Positions 1 to 8,842 of a DNA stretch of 64,000 nucleotides are shown in pieces. Under the pieces are notes generated by a model. The model was not told the DNA's origin, searched no databases, and saw only the letters and a list, made by a program, of their open reading frames with translations. The position numbers were made by a program, and so were the translations under genes. Positions within the stretch are counted from its first letter, which is position 1, and every line of letters starts with the position of its first letter. Source of the DNA: Flavobacteriaceae bacterium PS02338 (GTDB lineage Bacteria; Bacteroidota; Bacteroidia; Sphingobacteriales; Sphingobacteriaceae); NCBI GenBank assembly GCA_029959615.1, contig JASCOD010000002.1, positions 372,001-436,000 on the forward strand, written 5' to 3'.

Positions 1-639
1 GTAGTTGTGCTTATTAACGGTCGCCCTTTAACCACCCCTTGGTTAGAAGATAATGTAGATGCGATTTTGGAAGCTTGGGAGCCAGGTTCCTTTGGTGGTC
101 AGGCAGTTGCCGAAGCGATGTTTGGTAAGGTAAATCCTAGTGGAAAGTTGCCAATCACCATTCCTCGACACGTAGGGCAAGTGCCGATTTATTACTACCA
201 AAAGCCATCTCAATATTCGCATCCTTTTATTGACGGAAATAAAGATCCCTTATATGCTTTCGGTTATGGCTTAAGCTATACCAATTTTAAATATTCGAAT
301 TTAAATTGTGCCAAAGATCTCAAATATGGAGATTCATTAAAAGTAACTGTAGAAGTGCAAAATACTGGCGAATTAGATGGCGAAGAAGTGGTGCAATTGT
401 ACCTACGTGATGATTTTAGTCTGGTAACCAGACCTGCGAAATTATTGGTGGGTTTTGAACGTGTGCCCCTTAAAAAAGGCGAGAAGAAAAGCATTAGTTT
501 TACTTTAGGCAAAGAGGATTTTGGATTTTACAATAGTCAAGGTAAATACACTTTCGAGCCAGGAAGTTTTACCCTGATGGCTGGAGGAAGCTCTCTGAAT
601 AAAGATCAGATTTTTCAGAAGGTAGAGGTAGGGCATTAG
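1..639 (+). CDS. Glycoside hydrolase family 3 beta-glycosidase, C-terminal part (5' end outside window)
   Basis: The reading frame is open from base 1, so the gene begins upstream and only the last 212 or so residues are present. The visible part starts in the GH3 C-terminal alpha/beta sandwich (AEAMFGKVNPSGKLPITIPR, then YAFGYGLSYTNF) and ends in a fibronectin-III-like domain (from about the DGEEVVQLYLRD stretch to LMAGGSS). Enzymes of this family release glucose or xylose from beta-linked oligosaccharides, usually in the periplasm. The catalytic Asp lies in the missing part, so substrate cannot be told. It precedes a glycosidase-like lipoprotein and a secreted FAD oxidoreductase on the same strand, which fits a polysaccharide-utilisation locus. 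Confidence 0.93.
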   Translation, partial: VVVLINGRPLTTPWLEDNVDAILEAWEPGSFGGQAVAEAMFGKVNPSGKLPITIPRHVGQVPIYYYQKPSQYSHPFIDGNKDPLYAFGYGLSYTNFKYSNLNCAKDLKYGDSLKVTVEVQNTGELDGEEVVQLYLRDDFSLVTRPAKLLVGFERVPLKKGEKKSISFTLGKEDFGFYNSQGKYTFEPGSFTLMAGGSSLNKDQIFQKVEVGH

Positions 640-745
640 GCTGTCGTAGCATTTATTTAATACCTATGAGAAAGAGGGAAGTGGTTTAGTGGGGAAAGAT
701 GTTAGCTAATTAATCAACCAATTATAAACCTAAATTGAATGTGTT

Positions 746-2128
746 ATGAGAAAATTAATTGCTTTTTTAGCATTGATTGCTATGGTTTCTTGCCGGAAAG
801 AAACTGCTTTGTCTGAGCTAGATAAGGTCGAAAAATCTAGTTCGTTTGAAAATTCGCTTTTATTGAATACTGCGCCATCTGTAGTGACTGTGGTTAAAGA
901 AAGTGGCATTTGGAAACTCAAACGTAACGGTCAAAATTACATCGTAAAAGGTGTAGCTGCCAGTAAATCTATCAATACCAATATCTCTACCTACCTCACG
1001 GCACTAAAATCATTTAGTGGAAATACCATTAGAACTTACAGCGTAAATGAGTTTACACAAGAGATTTTAGATGAAGCTTACGCTAACGGAATTTCAGTAT
1101 GCTTGGGCTTGTGGGTGAATAGAGAAGCGGATAATTTCAATTACAATGATACGGCGGCAGTCAGTCAGCAACTGCTGAACCTAAAGAGCCAGGTTTTAAC
1201 TTATAAAGATCATCCAGCATTGCTGATGTGGGGAGTAGGCAATGAAGTAGATGCTTCGTATACCAATTTAAAAGTATGGAATGCCATTAACGATATCGCT
1301 GCTATGATCCATACAGAAGATGGAAATCATCCAGTGACTACCATGTTGGCGAATACTTTGCCTGCGAAAATTACAGAGATTAAAAATAGAGCACCACAGC
1401 TTGACCTAATTTGCTCTAACACTTATGCGCCTAATTTGCCCACAGTAACTTCTAATTTGAGTTCGGCAGGTTGGACTAAGCCCTACATGATCACAGAGTT
1501 TGGTCCTAGAGGTACTTGGCAAATGAACCCAGAACCTACCCGCATTTTACCTTGGGGTGCGTTAGTAGAACAAACGAGTACCGAAAAGGCAGAGATTTAT
1601 AGGAGCAGCTACAACCAACATATCAAAGCTAATTTCAATAATGGCTGCTTAGGATCCTTCGCTTTTGTGTGGGGCTATCAAACGCATGGTGCGGTACTTA
1701 CTTGGTTTGGTTTTCATACTACTGAAGGCAGGACTTTCGGTGCGGCAGATATCATGAAGCGAGTTTGGTCAGATTGGTATCCGGCTAATCGTGCACCAGA
1801 AATTACTTCAAGAAACAATATGACATTGAGTGGTCAACACGCCGAAGATGCCATTTATCTGGCAAAAGGAAGTACAAAAACCGCTGCGGTAACAGCATCA
1901 GATCCTGACGGAGATCCTTTAGTTTATGAATGGAGGGTTGTTCCAGAGGGTGTAGCTGGCCCTGGTGGAATTCCACATCCTGGATTGACAGGATTGATCA
2001 CAACTAATGGTAACTCTACGGTTTCTTTCACCGTACCATCAACAGCCGGGGCATACAGGTTGTATGTGTATGCAAAAGATAATCATAATAAGGTAGCCAG
2101 TGCGGTGATCCCTTTCTATGCCCAATAA
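746..2128 (+). CDS. Clan GH-A glycosidase-like lipoprotein
   Basis: 460 residues. The N-terminus is a lipoprotein signal (hydrophobic stretch, then VSC with Cys16), so the protein is probably membrane anchored. The middle resembles a glycoside hydrolase TIM barrel of clan GH-A (GH2-like): MWGVGNE carries the Asn166-Glu167 acid/base pair and MITEFGPRG carries Glu251, the likely nucleophile. The last 110 residues (from RAPEIT) look like an Ig-like or cadherin-like domain with the pattern ASDPDGDPLVYEWRV. The exact substrate is unknown; a beta-glucan enzyme is a guess from the family. It lies 106 bp after the GH3 gene and 17 bp before the next gene, so these probably form one transcript. Confidence 0.8.
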   Translation: MRKLIAFLALIAMVSCRKETALSELDKVEKSSSFENSLLLNTAPSVVTVVKESGIWKLKRNGQNYIVKGVAASKSINTNISTYLTALKSFSGNTIRTYSVNEFTQEILDEAYANGISVCLGLWVNREADNFNYNDTAAVSQQLLNLKSQVLTYKDHPALLMWGVGNEVDASYTNLKVWNAINDIAAMIHTEDGNHPVTTMLANTLPAKITEIKNRAPQLDLICSNTYAPNLPTVTSNLSSAGWTKPYMITEFGPRGTWQMNPEPTRILPWGALVEQTSTEKAEIYRSSYNQHIKANFNNGCLGSFAFVWGYQTHGAVLTWFGFHTTEGRTFGAADIMKRVWSDWYPANRAPEITSRNNMTLSGQHAEDAIYLAKGSTKTAAVTASDPDGDPLVYEWRVVPEGVAGPGGIPHPGLTGLITTNGNSTVSFTVPSTAGAYRLYVYAKDNHNKVASAVIPFYAQ

Positions 2129-2145
2129 ACATTTGATAGATAAAA

Positions 2146-4134
2146 ATGATGAGAAAAGCACTTGTTCTTTTGTTATGCTTGCCGTTTTCTTTGTTCGCAA
2201 GGCAAAAAGAGATTTCGGTAGACATCTGTATTTACGGCGGTACTTCTGCTGGCGTAATTTCTGCTTATACTGCGGCAAAAGCAGGTAAGAAGGTTATTGT
2301 AGTAGAACCAGGAGGTGGGCTAGGCGGACTAAGCTCAGGTGGTTTGGGTATGACAGATATCGGAAATAAATATGTGGTTTCTGGTTTAGCCTTAGATTTT
2401 TACCGAAAGCTTGGCAACCATTATGGTGGTTTGGAAAGTTGGATTTTTGAGCCTAAAGTAGCCTTGCAAACCTTTAATAACTACATCAAAGAAGCCCAAG
2501 TAGAAGTATTGTACCATCAACAACTAGTTGGTGTGGCTAAGAAAAGTAAATCCATTAGCGAAATATCGATAGCAAATACAGAAAATAAAGCAGCACAAAC
2601 TGTAAAAATAAAGGCAAAAATGTTTTTAGACTGCACCTACGAGGGCGATTTGATGGCTAAAGCTGGTGTAAGTTATTTTGTAGGCAGGGAAGATAACAGT
2701 ATCTATAACGAAACCTTAAGTGGCGTGCAGTTATTGAAACAGCATCAGTTGCCAGACGGAGTAGATCCTTATGTAGAAAAAGGAAACCCTGCAAGTGGTT
2801 TACTTTGGGGAATTAGCAATGAAGCATTAAAGCCTAATGGAACGGGAGACAAAAAGGTACAGGCCTATAATTTCCGTATTGCGCTAACCAATAACCCCAA
2901 CAATTTGGTGGAAATTACCAAACCCTATAATTACGATCCCAAAAGATATGAACTGTTAATCAGACAAAAGGAAATACAACCTTGGAAAGGTTTAAATGAT
3001 GTTTTTATCTGGAGTTTAATGCCTAATCAAAAAACGGATATCAATAACCGAAATGGGATGTCTACAGATATGATTGGTGCCAATTGGGATTATCCCGAAG
3101 CAGATTACGCAAAAAGAAGACAGATCATCAAAGCGCATGAGGAATATACCAAAGGACTGTTGTACTTCGTAGGTAATGACCCGAGGATACCTGAGTTGAT
3201 CAGAAAGGAAATGAAGACTTGGGGCTATCCTAAAGATGAATACGTAGAAAATGGAAATTGGTCGCCACAGCTGTATATCAGAGAAGCTCGACGTATGGTG
3301 AGCGATGTGGTGATGAACCAAAACCATTGCCAAGGTAGAGAAGTAGTTACCGACGAGATTGGTTACGCTGCTTACACAATGGACTCGCACAATTGCGATA
3401 GATTAGTAGTAAACGGTATGGTGAAGAACGAAGGCAATGTCGAAGTAGGAGGTTTTCCGCCCTTTCCAATTTCTTACCGTGCTATAGTTCCGAAACGTAG
3501 CGAAGTAGACAACCTGTTAGTGCCGGTTTGTTTATCTGCGTCGCATATCGCTTTTGGTTCTATAAGAATGGAGCCTGTGTTTATGGTATTGGCGCAATCG
3601 GCTGCAGTAGCGGCAACTATTGCTATCGATAAAAAAATAGCTATACAAGATGTGAATGTGAATGAAATCAAATCAGTGCTGAAGGTTAATCCGAAAGCCG
3701 ACTTTCGTAGTCCCGATATCATTAGTGCAGTAGTTGATGATAAAAGCGTTGAAGTAATTGGATCTTGGGAAAAATTAGAAGCCAAAGGTTACGGAAAATA
3801 TTATCTAGTAAGTACTACAGCCGATGGCGAAGCAAGTGTAAAGTTTGGATTTGATAACAAAGCAAAATCGGGGAAATACAAGGCATATTATTATTATCCG
3901 AAGGGAAAACAAGATGCTGCAGAGATACAGTTGGAACTTTACAATGGAAAAGAGAAAAAATCTATTCCCCTTAATCTAAAAGATGTAAAAATTCAAGGCC
4001 AAACTACCAGTACTTGGGTAGAAATAGGCGAGTTCGACTTCAACTTTTCATCAAATGCTTATTTAAAGGTTCTGACTAAAGATGTTAAAGGAGACGTGGC
4101 CGCAAATGCCGTATTACTTGTTCCCAATAAATAA
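2146..4134 (+). CDS. Secreted FAD-dependent oxidoreductase (FAD_oxidored family)
   Basis: 662 residues with a signal peptide (MMRKALVLLLCLPFSLFA). A dinucleotide-binding fold follows at once: VDICIYGGTSAGVISAYTAA, then VVEPGGGLGGLSSGGLG, typical of the FAD-dependent oxidoreductase family that includes proteins labelled xanthan lyase in databases. The central part carries NCDRLVVNGMVKNEG and ends the FAD domain near PVFMVLAQSAAVAA. About 140 C-terminal residues form a beta-rich extension that resembles the sheet domain seen in secreted members. Substrate unknown; the setting next to glycosidases suggests oxidation of a sugar or sugar-derived compound. It is 17 bp after the lipoprotein gene and likely co-transcribed. 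Confidence 0.85.
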   Translation: MMRKALVLLLCLPFSLFARQKEISVDICIYGGTSAGVISAYTAAKAGKKVIVVEPGGGLGGLSSGGLGMTDIGNKYVVSGLALDFYRKLGNHYGGLESWIFEPKVALQTFNNYIKEAQVEVLYHQQLVGVAKKSKSISEISIANTENKAAQTVKIKAKMFLDCTYEGDLMAKAGVSYFVGREDNSIYNETLSGVQLLKQHQLPDGVDPYVEKGNPASGLLWGISNEALKPNGTGDKKVQAYNFRIALTNNPNNLVEITKPYNYDPKRYELLIRQKEIQPWKGLNDVFIWSLMPNQKTDINNRNGMSTDMIGANWDYPEADYAKRRQIIKAHEEYTKGLLYFVGNDPRIPELIRKEMKTWGYPKDEYVENGNWSPQLYIREARRMVSDVVMNQNHCQGREVVTDEIGYAAYTMDSHNCDRLVVNGMVKNEGNVEVGGFPPFPISYRAIVPKRSEVDNLLVPVCLSASHIAFGSIRMEPVFMVLAQSAAVAATIAIDKKIAIQDVNVNEIKSVLKVNPKADFRSPDIISAVVDDKSVEVIGSWEKLEAKGYGKYYLVSTTADGEASVKFGFDNKAKSGKYKAYYYYPKGKQDAAEIQLELYNGKEKKSIPLNLKDVKIQGQTTSTWVEIGEFDFNFSSNAYLKVLTKDVKGDVAANAVLLVPNK

Positions 4135-4302
4135 TAAAAAACAGCTATGAAGCATCGTAATTATACAGAAATACAAAGTTTTTAATTCGATTTTTCAGCG
4201 AATGTTTATCTTCGCAATCAAGAAAAAGACCATCTTGGATTGAGTAGTTCACATGATGTTGTCGCTTTATCCAAAACAAATCAAATAGTATATAAAGCCT
4301 TT

Positions 4303-6144
4303 ATGGAATTTCTGAATGGCGTTAACGCCCTAACCCTCGTATTTGTCTCACTGTTGGTATTCGCCATAGCCTATCGGTTCTACGGTATATTCATCGCCAA
4401 CAAGGTACTGAAACTGAATGCCAATAATGTAGCCCCATCTATAGAATTTGCCGATGGCAAGGACTACGTTGCCACCAATAGGAACGTGCTATTTGGGCAC
4501 CATTTTGCGGCCATTGCGGCTGCAGGTCCGTTGGTAGGTCCGGTGTTGGCCGCCCAATTTGGTTACCTGCCAGGCACATTGTGGATATTGATAGGATGTG
4601 TGTTGGGCGGTGGGGTGCATGATATGATCGTGCTCTTTGCTTCGGTACGCCACAAGGGGCAGAGTTTGGCCACCATTGCCAGTAAGGAAATAGGAAAGGG
4701 AACGGGGACCATTGCGGGCTTTGCCATCCTTTTTATCCTCATATTAACGCTGGCTGGACTTTCACTGGCCTGTATCAGTGCCATGCACGAGGCTTCGTGG
4801 TCGCTGTTTACCGTAATTGCCACCATGCCGATAGCAGTTTTGATGGGGCTAATTATGCGCTACAGGAAGAACAGCGTTACCCTAGCCAGTATCATTGGCG
4901 GCATACTTTTGATCGCCAGTATTATCGGAGGCCACTCGCTGATGCAAGTGAAGGAGATCAGCGATCTTTTCCACTGGAACATCAAAACTATCTCTATCTC
5001 GATTACTGTCTATGGATTTTTAGCTTCTGTTTTGCCTGTATGGTTGCTGCTGGTGCCTAGGGACTATCTGTCTACGTATCTAAAAATTGGAACTATTTTG
5101 ATGCTGGCCGTAGGCGTAATCTTTGTCCACCCAACCCTGCAGATGCCGGCCATTACCGATTTTATCAATGGTGGCGGTCCTGTAATAGGTGGCCCGGTGC
5201 TGCCATTTATATTTATCGTTATCGCCTGTGGTGCCATTTCTGGCTTCCATGCAGTAATTGCTACGGGTACTACGCCTAAGATGCTGAACAATGAAAAGGA
5301 GATCCTTTTTGTAGGCTACGGTGCAATGTTGGTGGAAGGTTTCGTGGCATTGATGGCCCTGATTGCTGCCTGTACCTTGGTACCTGGCGATTATTTTGCC
5401 ATCAATACACCAAAGGAGATGTATGATTCTTTCTTGGCCCAGAACCCCAGCCTGCACGCGGTAGACCTAGCGCATTTCAGTGAGAAGATAGGGGTAGACT
5501 TGCATGGCAGGACGGGAGGTGCGGTATCGCTTGCGGTAGGTATGGCGCATATCTTCAACAAGATTCCTTTTATGGACGATGTGATGGCCTATTGGTACAA
5601 CTTTGCCATTATGTTCGAGGCGGTTTTTATCCTTACAGCCATTGATGCTGGTACCAGGGTTGGCCGTTTCTTCCTTCAGGAGATGATAGGAGGTGTGATC
5701 CCAAAATTCAATGATAAGAACTGGATGCCGGGTATTCTGATCAGCAGTGCCATCTTTACTTTTTCGTGGGGCTATCTGGTTTATACGGGGAACGTAAGCA
5801 GTATCTGGCCGCTGTTTGGTATCAGTAACCAACTGTTGGCAGCCTGTGGTCTCATTGTCTGTACCACCATGCTAATCCGAATGAACAGGAAGAAGTATGC
5901 GCTCTGTTCGGCAATCCCTGGAGTATTCATGGCCATCATCACCTTTTGGGCTGGTTACGAACAGGTAGTGAACATCTATCTGCCGAAGCAGCAGTATCTG
6001 CTTTCCTCATTGGCCTGTCTGGCCATGCTCCTCATGTTGATCGTCTTTGTAAACACTTTCAAAAGATGGAGCAAGCTGTTGAAGATGGAGGCAAGGCACA
6101 TCGACTATTATGGCGACGAAGTAAAGGAACTGGTAGAAAGATAA
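4303..6144 (+). CDS. cstA: Carbon starvation protein A family transporter
   Basis: 613 residues, many membrane segments. The block FGHHFAAIAAAGPLVGPVLA followed by GGGVHDMIVLF is the signature of the CstA family, whose studied members take up pyruvate or peptides when carbon is scarce. I chose the ATG at 4303 (MEFLNGVNALTL) rather than a TTG at 4240, because the first hydrophobic helix begins soon after it and the extra 21 residues are polar. The codons are visibly richer in G and C than those of the flanking genes (many GCC, CTG, ATC, GTG), which points either to high-expression codon choice or to recent transfer. It stands alone between the sugar cluster and a convergent regulator gene. Confidence 0.93.
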   Translation: MEFLNGVNALTLVFVSLLVFAIAYRFYGIFIANKVLKLNANNVAPSIEFADGKDYVATNRNVLFGHHFAAIAAAGPLVGPVLAAQFGYLPGTLWILIGCVLGGGVHDMIVLFASVRHKGQSLATIASKEIGKGTGTIAGFAILFILILTLAGLSLACISAMHEASWSLFTVIATMPIAVLMGLIMRYRKNSVTLASIIGGILLIASIIGGHSLMQVKEISDLFHWNIKTISISITVYGFLASVLPVWLLLVPRDYLSTYLKIGTILMLAVGVIFVHPTLQMPAITDFINGGGPVIGGPVLPFIFIVIACGAISGFHAVIATGTTPKMLNNEKEILFVGYGAMLVEGFVALMALIAACTLVPGDYFAINTPKEMYDSFLAQNPSLHAVDLAHFSEKIGVDLHGRTGGAVSLAVGMAHIFNKIPFMDDVMAYWYNFAIMFEAVFILTAIDAGTRVGRFFLQEMIGGVIPKFNDKNWMPGILISSAIFTFSWGYLVYTGNVSSIWPLFGISNQLLAACGLIVCTTMLIRMNRKKYALCSAIPGVFMAIITFWAGYEQVVNIYLPKQQYLLSSLACLAMLLMLIVFVNTFKRWSKLLKMEARHIDYYGDEVKELVER

Positions 6145-6180
6145 GATATATTTGAAATGCAGCCGAACTAAGCAGCATGA

Positions 6181-6219
6181 AGTAAAGCCTCTAGCATTAT
6201 GATAGAGGCTTTACTATTT
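6181..6219. terminator. Bidirectional terminator between cstA and the MarR-GNAT gene
   Basis: A 13-bp perfect stem (AGTAAAGCCTCTA at 6181-6193 and its complement at 6203-6215) encloses a 9-nt loop, with T-rich sequence after it and A-rich sequence before it. It lies between convergent genes, so it can serve both. Confidence 0.9.
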
Positions 6220-6253
6220 TAATTCAAAGCATTTTCTTTCTTAATTAAGCATA

Positions 6254-7207
6254 TTAATCATTTAACAAAAGTTCCATTTGTATGTTGCAACGGGCATAAG
6301 GAGTATTTCTGCCTACTATTTTTTTAAAACCAAGCTTGTGATAAAGGTTGATTGCTGGTTTAAGCAATGTGTTGCTTTCCAGATATAGTTTGTTGCCGCC
6401 CATTTTCCTTGCTGCTTCAATTATGACGTTTCCCAGTAGCCAGCCTATATTCTTGCCTTGTGCTTGAGGAGAAACGGCCATTTTAGCCATTTCAAAATCG
6501 TAATCATCATCATTCATCTTAATCAGAGCGCATACGCCAAGAGGCTCTCCTTTATAAAGAGCGATGAAAATTTTGCCCCCCTTGTTAAGAATGTAGGCCT
6601 CTGGATTATCTAGAGCCTTGTAATCAGCTTCTTCCATCTCAAAATATTGAGATATCCACTCTTCATTAAGCGATTTAAATGCTGATTGATATTTGCTCTC
6701 ATATTCAACTATGCTAACATCACGGCTTTCCCTGAGCTTTCTCTCATCTATCACCCTTCTTAACAGTGGTTTTTGAGCCAATAGATACTCCCATTCGGCC
6801 AAGGCTTCCCAAAGATTATGTCTTGCTTCTGCAATTAAGGTCTCAACAGCAGCTTCCACATCCAATAGCTGAACCTTTAGCTTGTCATATAGTTCTGTTC
6901 CTTTCTCACTCAGATCTACTAAATTCGCTCTCTTATCACTAGAATTTAGTTGGATTATAAGCTCTGCGGCTGTCATTTCTTTTACGATCTTAGTTACTGA
7001 AGGTTGCGAATGACCTATTTCATCAGCTATTGCTGTAATCGTCTTTTGGCCATCTTGCCCGAGTACGTAGAATACCGGAAACCACTTTGGCGAGAACTCA
7101 ATATCGTACAAAGCATAAATTTTAGATGCATCATCTGTGATGGTTGTTGTAAGCATTCTCAATCGACTTCCAATAGCCATTTTTCCCGTTCTGTCAAATA
7201 TGTTCAT
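6254..7207 (-). CDS. MarR-family regulator fused to a GNAT acetyltransferase
   Basis: 317 residues in two domains. Residues 1 to about 145 are a MarR winged helix (ITAIADEIGHSQPSVTKIVKEM is the recognition helix region, followed by a wing with DKRANLVDLSEKG). Residues 150 to 317 are a GNAT N-acetyltransferase, with the acetyl-CoA loop in VSPQAQGKNIGWLLGNVIIE and the NLYHKLGFKK end motif. This fused arrangement is known in bacteria, but the acetyl acceptor is usually unknown. A perfect palindrome sits directly before the start codon and is a likely autoregulatory operator. The gene is convergent with cstA. Confidence 0.92.
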   Translation of the reverse strand: MNIFDRTGKMAIGSRLRMLTTTITDDASKIYALYDIEFSPKWFPVFYVLGQDGQKTITAIADEIGHSQPSVTKIVKEMTAAELIIQLNSSDKRANLVDLSEKGTELYDKLKVQLLDVEAAVETLIAEARHNLWEALAEWEYLLAQKPLLRRVIDERKLRESRDVSIVEYESKYQSAFKSLNEEWISQYFEMEEADYKALDNPEAYILNKGGKIFIALYKGEPLGVCALIKMNDDDYDFEMAKMAVSPQAQGKNIGWLLGNVIIEAARKMGGNKLYLESNTLLKPAINLYHKLGFKKIVGRNTPYARCNIQMELLLND

Positions 7208-7213
7208 AGTTAA

Positions 7214-7233
7214 TTACATAATTAGTTATGTAA
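7214..7233. promoter_or_regulatory. Palindromic candidate operator of the MarR-GNAT gene
   Basis: TTACATAA (7214-7221) and TTATGTAA (7226-7233) are perfect reverse complements separated by 4 bp. The site lies 7 to 26 bases upstream of the regulator's start codon, the place expected for an autoregulatory MarR operator. Binding is inferred, not shown. Confidence 0.7.
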
Positions 7234-7443
7234 ATGTATAAATCTAAATGAACTTCTTCAAGTGTAATTACTATTTAATGATGTTTGATGCAATTTAGAT
7301 GACTGTTAAGTGACTCTCAATGATAAAAGATTAGTTGTCTTTTAGGATACTACGCAGATATGTGATGCGATGAGTAGGGTGTTATGAAGTAATAAATAAC
7401 TGTTACTGATATCTAAGATTACCGTTTAGTCTGTAGTTTTAAA

Positions 7444-7866
7444 TTAACCATACTTTAGTTGTAGCATTCTAATTGTTTCGTCCATCATTTTCTTTAATGT
7501 TTCTACATTGATATCCGAAAGTTTTTTGATATAGATACAAGCCTTTCCCATCTTGAATTTACCCAAATCTTGCAATAGCTGTTCTTGCACTGGAGTTCCC
7601 ATATATACATATAAAGAAATGGCCGCCTTACGTGGTGAGAAAGCAACTAGAGGCCAGTCACCTTCTTGCTTACTTCTATCCGATTTGTAATGATAAGAAC
7701 CAAAACCTATAATACTAGGTCCCCACATTTTAGCTTCGTAACCTGTATAGTCGCTCATTATTTTTAGCAGTTCAAAACTATCCTTGCGCTTCTGTTCGGT
7801 ATCTGCAAACGAATTGATGAAGCTTTGAACATCAGCTTCATTTTGTAGTGTTTTAATAGTAGACAT
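7444..7866 (-). CDS. DUF1801 domain protein
   Basis: 140 residues. The order of conserved pieces (ADVQSFINSF, then YEAKMWGPSIIGFGSYHYKS, then WPLVAFSPRKAAISLYV and the GKACIYIKKLSD end) matches the DUF1801 family of small cytosolic proteins, whose fold resembles an iron chaperone or phosphoribosyl-binding module. No biochemical role can be assigned. It lies 21 bp after the osmC-like gene on the same strand, so the two are probably co-transcribed. Confidence 0.85.
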   Translation of the reverse strand: MSTIKTLQNEADVQSFINSFADTEQKRKDSFELLKIMSDYTGYEAKMWGPSIIGFGSYHYKSDRSKQEGDWPLVAFSPRKAAISLYVYMGTPVQEQLLQDLGKFKMGKACIYIKKLSDINVETLKKMMDETIRMLQLKYG

Positions 7867-7887
7867 AAGTGGCGATTATTATCAAGC

Positions 7888-8289
7888 TTATTTGCTTATA
7901 ATTTTTATGGGATTACTTAACATTTTATGAATCGGGCACTTATCAGCAATGATCATTAATCGTTTACGCTGCTCATCGTCTAAATCCCCATGTAATTCAA
8001 TTTTTCTCTCAATTACAGTTCCTTCATTCATTTCATCTTCAGGACAAATGGTAAGGTTTACCGTGATTGCGGTTAAAGGCATTTCTTTTCTGTCTGCGTA
8101 CATTCTTACGGTAATTGCAGTGCAGCTTCCTAAACTGGCGAGTAGTAAAGCGCCTGGAGGCATTCCTTCATTAGTCCCACCTAATTCTTCGGGCTCATCG
8201 GCATAAATAAAGTGCCCATCGGCAAATATTTTAGTTTTATATCTAGATTGGTCTAATTCTATTACTGCGGTAATCTGCTTTTTGCTCAT
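7888..8289 (-). CDS. OsmC-family peroxide-reducing protein
   Basis: 133 residues, the usual length of OsmC/Ohr proteins. Both redox Cys regions are present: LLASLGSCTAITVRMYADRK and ADKCPIHKMLSNP. Family members reduce organic or fatty-acid hydroperoxides with thiols in the cytosol. This sequence resembles the general OsmC group more than Ohr, so the substrate is open. It is divergent from the thioesterase gene with only 28 bp between the start codons, so the two promoters must overlap. Confidence 0.9.
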   Translation of the reverse strand: MSKKQITAVIELDQSRYKTKIFADGHFIYADEPEELGGTNEGMPPGALLLASLGSCTAITVRMYADRKEMPLTAITVNLTICPEDEMNEGTVIERKIELHGDLDDEQRKRLMIIADKCPIHKMLSNPIKIISK

Positions 8290-8317
8290 CTTTCTATTTT
8301 TTGTATAAATTTATAAA

Positions 8318-8761
8318 ATGGAACATGAAAGTAACACTAACGATAGATTAAAAGTTTTCCAATCTTTTATAGGTAAGGAGGTAAAAGATTCGCCATCGAA
8401 CTTTATGAATTGGCTTATGCCGACTGTAATTAGTGCAGAGAAAGGAAGTTTGCATTGTAGCTATGTGGTGAGAAAAGAAATGACTAATCCCTACGGTATT
8501 TTGCATGGTGGTATTACTGCGGGCATTATAGATGACTTAATTGGAGCAACAGTCTTTACCCTCGGATTAAAAAATGTTTACACTACCGTCAATAATAACA
8601 TCGACTATTTTGCCCCTGCTAGGGAAGGAGATCTTATCACGGCAAAAACAAGTATCATTAAACAGGGGAGAACCATTATTAATTTGCAGTGTGAAGTTTT
8701 TTTGGATTCTAAAAATAGGTTAATTGCTAGAGGTTATTCTAATATGCTCAATGTTGGATAG
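8318..8761 (+). CDS. PaaI-family hotdog thioesterase
   Basis: 147 residues with a hotdog fold. The active-site helix is visible in NPYGILHGGITAGIIDDLIG, with the HGG motif and an acidic residue in the helix (IID), followed by the strands around TVNNNIDYFAPA and ARGYSNM. Such enzymes hydrolyse acyl-CoA thioesters. The acyl group is not predictable here. The gene reads away from osmC and ends at a strong shared terminator. Confidence 0.88.
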   Translation: MEHESNTNDRLKVFQSFIGKEVKDSPSNFMNWLMPTVISAEKGSLHCSYVVRKEMTNPYGILHGGITAGIIDDLIGATVFTLGLKNVYTTVNNNIDYFAPAREGDLITAKTSIIKQGRTIINLQCEVFLDSKNRLIARGYSNMLNVG

Positions 8762-8795
8762 CTTCTTATCCCGAACTCCAGTTTATTAATACATA

Positions 8796-8832
8796 AAAAA
8801 GACGTCCCGATTTAATGTCGGGACGTCTTTTT
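8796..8832. terminator. Bidirectional terminator between the thioesterase and OmpA-family genes
   Basis: A 15-bp perfect stem (8796-8810 with 8818-8832, core GACGTCCCGA) and a 7-nt loop. The stem ends are A-rich on one side and T-rich on the other, so it can work in both directions between convergent genes. Confidence 0.95.
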
Positions 8833-8842
8833 CATTTAGGGT

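Noticed and set aside
3016..3390. 124-codon frame inside the FAD oxidoreductase gene
   Set aside because: Antisense shadow of a clearly conserved gene on the plus strand.
4240..4302. TTG start for cstA
   Set aside because: The extra 21 residues are polar and precede a typical family start.
5080..5457. 125-codon antisense frame in cstA
   Set aside because: A shadow made longer by the high GC content of the cstA codons; no protein features.
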